A stretch of 20,000 nucleotides of DNA from Sporisorium sorghi. Taxonomy: Eukaryota; Basidiomycota; Ustilaginomycetes; Ustilaginales; Ustilaginaceae. The stretch is taken from the NCBI GenBank assembly GCA_023212695.1, contig JALCCG010000311.1:3734-23733 (forward strand), written 5' to 3'. The position numbers and the translations under genes were made by a program. Shown here piece after piece: positions 16,248 through 20,000 of the stretch. A model generated the notes under the pieces. It was given only the letters and a program-made list of their open reading frames with translations. It had not been told where the DNA came from and ran no database searches. Each line of letters opens with the position of its first letter. The stretch's first letter is position 1.

Positions 16248-17612
16248 TTACAACGGCAAAGCGGGCAGGATTTGCCCGATACACTCGCCAAAGCCGACCG
16301 AGTGCCCGTCTGCCGCTTGCGCGAGCCCGGTCATGCACACCGTATCGCCGTCCTCGAGAAACGTCCTCTCCCTTGCACCCGCAAGCGTAAACGCGCGCCG
16401 CCCTGCAAGCGACTTTTCCAACAGCGAGCCGTACCCCTCTGTGCCGGGGGCGGACAGCGTGCCCGTGCCGAGCAGGTCGCCTGCGCGCATAGGGCAGCCG
16501 GTCGTCGAGTGGTGTGCGAGCATCTGGCGGACCGTATAGTACATGTGGCGCAGCGAGGAGTGCGAGATGGTTTCAAAGGCGGTCGAGTCGGCGGCTGATG
16601 CGCAGTTCAAAGAAAGAATTCGAGTAGGCAGATTGAGAGAGAGAGAGAGGGAGAGTGTGGTGGGAAAGACTTACGTCGGATGGCCACGGTGAGCGGCACG
16701 TCGAAGTTGGTCTTCTCCGCGTCGCCGAGGTACGGCAGCAGCGGCGGGTCGTGTGTGTACCCCGGGCAGGTGAACGGCATGGGCACGATCCAGGGCGAGA
16801 TGGTCGTGGCGAAGTTCTGCGCGCACACTAGCGGGACATACTCCCACGTCTGAACATCCCTCGCAGACCAATCGTTGAGCAGCACCGCGCCAAACACGCG
16901 ATCCGCCGCCTGCCCCGGCGTCAGCCTCTCCCCCAACTCCGTCTCCTTCCCGCCATAAAACTGCCCACACAAAAACCACGTCAGCATCTTGCCCACCACA
17001 ACAGACCACCTCGTTGCATCTCTGCACTTACAAATCCAACCTCGAGCTCGAAATCGAGCCTTCTCGTCGGCGCCACAACGGGCTGCGTGTCACCCGGTTC
17101 CTCGAGGATCTGCCCCACAGGCCGCCGAACCGGTGTGCCAGATGGCACGATGGACGACGCTCGCCCATGATACGCTACAGGCAGATGCTTCCAGTTGGGC
17201 TGGAGGGCGGTGCGGATGAGGGCGTGTTCGAGGCTGGTGTAGAAGTCGGTGTAGTCGCCTATTGTGCAGGGCAGACACACGACTGTATTGGGGGCGAGGC
17301 GGTCGATGAGCAGCCGTCGCCCGACGCTGCTGGAGATGCTGTGGGAGTGATTGGATAGGTTTGACCCGGTGACGGTGGTGTTGAGGCAGATGGGCGAGCC
17401 CTCGGAGAGCAGGTGCTGGAGATCGAGCCGTAGGGCCAGCCAGGAGCGCTTGTCTAGCGCCATTAATGCGTTCAGCGTCGGCTGCAGACGATTTCATCAG
17501 ACGTACAAGTCAACATCAGCGCAGAGTACGGAACTTGAACGGCGACGGCGACTCACCCCAGACAACACCTCGCTCAACGCGATCAGGATAGTGTTGGGTG
17601 GAAGAGGTGTTG
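16248..17612 (-). CDS. Fumarylacetoacetase-like protein, multi-exon, 5' end unresolved
   Basis: A gene of the fumarylacetoacetase family, which hydrolyses fumarylacetoacetate to fumarate and acetoacetate at the end of tyrosine/homogentisate breakdown. Exons read 17481-17032, 16960-16675 and 16594-16248 (TAA), joined by phase-consistent GT-AG introns of 71 and 80 bp. An upstream exon ending at 17557 before GTGAGT is likely, giving ILIALSEVLSG then PTLNALMALDK; its own start (17612 here) and any exon before it are uncertain. Family blocks present: DYTDFY, HLPVAYHGRASS, SGTPVRRPVGQI, LDFELEVGF, VFGAVLLNDWSARDVQTWEYVPL, QMLAHHSTTGCPMRAGDLLGTGT, FLEDGDTV and VGFGECIGQILPAL. Missing or changed: the segment after the His of EHA that carries FRxxEN, the Lys of the AKxFGTT block (Gln here), and an N-terminal domain I cannot find. 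It lies downstream of the P450 and may be a divergent paralogue. Confidence 0.82.
16595..16674 (-). other. Intron of the fumarylacetoacetase-like gene (80 bp)
   Basis: The donor is GAC|GTAAGT and the acceptor GCATCAG|CC. Removing it joins VAIR to ADSTAFETISHSSLRHMYY in frame (phase 1), as in the family. It contains a CT-rich tract. Confidence 0.88.
16961..17031 (-). other. Intron of the fumarylacetoacetase-like gene (71 bp)
   Basis: The donor is TTT|GTAAGT, the branch-point-like sequence CTGAC and the acceptor GGGCAG|TTT. Removing it joins LDFELEVGF to FYGGKETELGE in phase 0. Confidence 0.9.
17482..17556 (-). other. Probable intron of the fumarylacetoacetase-like gene (75 bp)
   Basis: The donor is GGG|GTGAGT and the acceptor TCTGCAG|CCG, with a CTGAT branch-like site. 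It joins SEVLSG to PTLNALMALD in phase 0, matching the family's usual residues before PTLN. In-frame stops lie inside it. Confidence 0.65.
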
Positions 17613-18130
17613 CTCGCCATCAAAAGCGACGGTGTACAGCCTTTTCCTGAAGGTGTTTTCCGGGGTCAGTGCACAATGCCGCCAAGAAAGAGCGAGAAGA
17701 GACCGAACAAGAGGCCGAACCCTATCTTGAACGCAATGCAATGGGTCCCACCTCGAGCCCAAAAAGTCACGCGGCGATGCAAAGGCACACACGTTCGACT
17801 TGGCCGTGCGGGTCGAAAGGCTGGGCTCTGCCGTTGACCTGACAGCGAGCTCTTGTTCTTGCGTCTCCCGCGCAGCATTGTCATGCCGTCGCTGACCACG
17901 AGGTACAACTTGGACAAGCGATGCGCATCCCTCACAACCTCGCGGTCTAGCCAAATTTGCTTGCCGAGCTGTCCATTTGAGCAACGCCTCGATTCTGGTT
18001 TTGCTCTTCTCTTTCGCGACGGTCGAGGGTGACAGCAGGAGGCAGCAAAGAAACGATTCTTTCGATGCTTCGATCTGTGCTGCTCAAGTGTCTTTACATA
18101 CATGCGTTGACGTGGTCAGAACAGTGCGTG
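17613..18130. other. Unassigned stretch between the P450 stop and the fumarylacetoacetase-like exons
   Basis: About 520 bp that should contain the fumarylacetoacetase promoter and N-terminal exons, but I cannot recognise the family's N-terminal domain on the minus strand. A 145-codon minus frame (18103-17666) starts with ATG and ends in a hydrophobic run (IGFGLLFGLFSLFLGGIV). Its antisense is a basic plus-strand frame beginning MPPRKSEKRPNKR at about 17676. Neither matches a family I know. Confidence 0.35.
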
Positions 18131-19732
18131 CTACGAGCCGAGCGCCCCAATACCAGCAGCCAACTGCAGCTCACTCCTCGACCTCTCCTCCTCGATCCAC
18201 GCCTCGAGCGCCGCCTTATCTCTCGGCACGAACCTCACCTTGAACGGTTTCGGGCTCGAGCTCAGCCCTCTCGGATTGGCGCACCCCGTCTCCGGATTGA
18301 CATTGTACTCCCTCTCGTTCGGATCCAGACTCATCTCGATCCGAAAGAAATGAATCACCTTGCAAAACACCACATACAGCTCGCGATTGGCCAAATGGAC
18401 TCCGGCGCACATCCTCCTTCCTGCGCCGAACGAGTAGTGCGCCTGTCTGTCCTGCTCGCCCGGCTCGAGGAACCGTTCGGGGCGGAAGTTGTCGACGTCG
18501 CCGTAGCGCTCGGGGTCGCGGTGGATGGCCCAGGCGTTGAGGAAGACTGTGGTGCCGGAGGGGATGTGCACGCCTTTGTACGTCGAGTCTCCGAGCGTGG
18601 CCTTGGGAAGGGCGAGCTTGAGCACGCTAAAGTAGCGAGAGCACTCTTTGTGCAGCGCGGTGATGTACTCGACGCTCTCTTGGTCTGAACGCGGGACGGC
18701 GCCGTGGTAGACCGAGTGGAGAGCGTCGTATGCGCGCTGCTGGATGTCCGGTCGCTTGGCGAGAAGTCCCATGGACCAGATGAACGTGTTGGCGAGAGTG
18801 TCGAGGCCGGCAGAGACCATGGAGAGGCAGATGGACGATAGCTCTTGGTCTGCAAGTCTGGCATCGGGGTCCTTGATGATGTTGCCCGTGATGCAGGGTA
18901 CGTCTGTGCCATCGCGTATGCGTTGTTTGAGCTCGTCCAGCAGCCGGTTCATGTACACATCCCTCCGCGCCCTGATACTCGCAACAAACGCCTTACCGTT
19001 CTTACCACCGCCTCCCCAACTCCCCAACCAGCGCACAATAGGCAGGTAATCAGCAGCCGAGTTGCACACCGACCTGAAATTCGCCACCTCCGTCTCGACC
19101 TGCACGATCTCCTCCATCAGCCCGTCCGCCCTGCCATCCAGCCGCACCCCGTAATTCACACTCAACGAAACATTCAGCGCCAGCCTTTGAAAAAACTTGA
19201 ACGGATCCACCGCCTGCCCCCTGGACCCGCTCAACTGCTCCACCAGCCCCAGCGTCTCCCGGTCGATGATGGGCAGGTAGCTCTGCACAGCGACCCTGTT
19301 GAGCGCTGTCGCCGCAGCCCGCCGCTTGCGCTTGCACGACTCGTCCCACGGCGACGTACCAATCGTGTACCCGGCAGTGGACGAGACCACCGTGTGGAAC
19401 GTGTAGAACAGCGGCCGGCTGATGTACACGCTCCCGAGGTCCGTGAGGAGCTCCTTGGCGGAATTGGCGGTGTTGATGACAATGACAGGACGTTGGCCGA
19501 GTTGGACCTTGTAGACTGGGCCGTAGAGACGGGACCAGCGGAGGTAGGTTTGTGCGGCGTCGGGGCCGAGTTGCAAGAGGTTGCCAACGTAGGGCCAGCC
19601 ACGGGGCCCGGGGAGCGAGAGTTTGGGTTTACGCGTGGAGGTGTAGAGGAGGTGGACGATGAAAAGGGTGAGGAGGAGCCACGCCAGGTGCGGGAAGGAC
19701 GAGAGCGTGGCGCTGGATAGTTGGTACTTCAT
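18131..19732 (-). CDS. Cytochrome P450, CYP504 type (phenylacetate hydroxylase family)
   Basis: A complete 533-residue ER-anchored P450. An N-terminal membrane segment (about 12-30) precedes the hinge LSLPGPRGWPYVGNLLQLG (38-56). The I-helix has SAGLDTLANT (307-316), the K-helix ExxR is Glu363/Arg366, PERF is 418-421, and the heme loop FGAGRRMCAG has ligand Cys442. The stretch SRPLFYTFHTVVSSTAGYTIGTSPW and CKRKRRAAATALNRVAVQSYLP (about 105-153) is characteristic of CYP504 enzymes, which hydroxylate phenylacetate (CYP504A, 2-position) or hydroxyphenylacetates (CYP504B, 6-position) on the way to homogentisate. The A/B subfamily cannot be decided by eye. The ATG at 19732 immediately precedes the membrane anchor; a TATA box lies 66 bp upstream. 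Its downstream same-strand neighbour is a fumarylacetoacetase-like gene, which supports this pathway. Confidence 0.93.
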   Translation of the reverse strand: MKYQLSSATLSSFPHLAWLLLTLFIVHLLYTSTRKPKLSLPGPRGWPYVGNLLQLGPDAAQTYLRWSRLYGPVYKVQLGQRPVIVINTANSAKELLTDLGSVYISRPLFYTFHTVVSSTAGYTIGTSPWDESCKRKRRAAATALNRVAVQSYLPIIDRETLGLVEQLSGSRGQAVDPFKFFQRLALNVSLSVNYGVRLDGRADGLMEEIVQVETEVANFRSVCNSAADYLPIVRWLGSWGGGGKNGKAFVASIRARRDVYMNRLLDELKQRIRDGTDVPCITGNIIKDPDARLADQELSSICLSMVSAGLDTLANTFIWSMGLLAKRPDIQQRAYDALHSVYHGAVPRSDQESVEYITALHKECSRYFSVLKLALPKATLGDSTYKGVHIPSGTTVFLNAWAIHRDPERYGDVDNFRPERFLEPGEQDRQAHYSFGAGRRMCAGVHLANRELYVVFCKVIHFFRIEMSLDPNEREYNVNPETGCANPRGLSSSPKPFKVRFVPRDKAALEAWIEEERSRSELQLAAGIGALGS

Positions 19733-20000
19733 CTTGGCTGCTCGTTTGAGAGAAATACGGTGGCAAAAAAGTTGCGACGAGGAGAGATGTTGGAGACTTT
19801 TATACACGTCGGTGTGCTGGCAAGTTTGGGAGGAAAGGTATCTCGGCGTGTCGCTGGGTGGGGACAGAACGTCGAATCGAACCAGGCAATAATGATACCT
19901 TGTGCGATGTGGGTCGATGAGACGGCTCCCGCGCTTGCACCCAAAGCCTATTTCGCCGCTACTCGATCGATTCGGTACCACTGTACTCCTTGGATGGGGT
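19733..20000 (-). promoter_or_regulatory. Promoter region of the P450 gene
   Basis: The last 268 bp of the window upstream of the P450 ATG. Apart from the TATA box no motif is assigned. The P450 frame is open back to 19981, but this part lacks P450 character and is probably leader. Confidence 0.5.
19798..19804 (-). promoter_or_regulatory. TATA box of the P450 gene
   Basis: TATAAAA on the minus strand, 66 bp upstream of the start codon, a canonical position for an inducible fungal gene. Confidence 0.65.

Noticed and set aside
17461..17620. ATG at 17620 (MASNTSSTQHY) as the start of the fumarylacetoacetase-like gene
   Set aside because: Splicing that frame at the strong GTGAGT donor leaves phase 1, which puts the PTLN exon in the wrong frame. 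The phase-0 frame ending in SEVLSG fits but lacks an ATG.
17598..17837. 79-codon plus-strand frame with a basic MPPRKSEKRPNKR segment
   Set aside because: No family match, and it overlaps the proposed 5' part of the fumarylacetoacetase-like gene on the other strand.

Overview
The window looks like nuclear DNA of a basidiomycete fungus of the smut lineage (Ustilaginales / Pseudozyma-type yeasts). It is GC-rich and gene-dense, most genes are single exons with low-complexity Ser/Ala/Thr/Gln tails, and one gene encodes a secreted lipase of the Candida (Moesziomyces) antarctica lipase B type, a family best known from this group. I assign no species. Ten protein genes are supported; nine have no visible intron and one (the fumarylacetoacetase-like gene) has clear GT-AG introns.

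Layout. 1-1079 (-): 5' part of SEY1, an ER-fusion GTPase. 1080-2046: divergent promoter region. 2047-3597 (+): a G3BP-type NTF2/RRM/RGG protein. 3792-4046 (-): a short thioesterase-like reading frame that seems to lack the middle of its domain, probably a relic. 4383-5636 (+): RMT2, an arginine methyltransferase, whose stop codon shares a TTAA palindrome with the stop of MDM10 (5633-7348, -), an ERMES beta-barrel. 7691-9007 (-): NUP49-type FG nucleoporin. 9304-10317 (+): Mediator subunit MED19, divergent from NUP49. 10466-11404 (-): CIA2, cytosolic Fe-S assembly. 12381-13820 (+): a Pho80-like cyclin. 13821-15119: a 1.3-kb stretch without a recognisable gene, ending in a TATA box. 15120-16151 (+): CalB-like lipase. 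16248-about 17612 (-): fumarylacetoacetase-like gene, 5' end unresolved. 18131-19732 (-): cytochrome P450 of the CYP504 (phenylacetate hydroxylase) type with its own TATA box.

The left 14 kb is housekeeping: ER shape, mRNA granules, mitochondria-ER contacts, nuclear pore, Mediator, Fe-S assembly and phosphate/cyclin signalling. The right 5 kb is accessory catabolism. CYP504 enzymes feed phenylacetate into homogentisate, and fumarylacetoacetase does the last step of homogentisate breakdown, so these neighbours form a partial aromatic-acid catabolic cluster beside a secreted lipase. The fumarylacetoacetase-like protein is odd: it lacks a conserved active-site segment and carries substitutions that raise the possibility of a divergent paralogue. 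I saw no tRNA, rRNA, transposon or CRISPR array.
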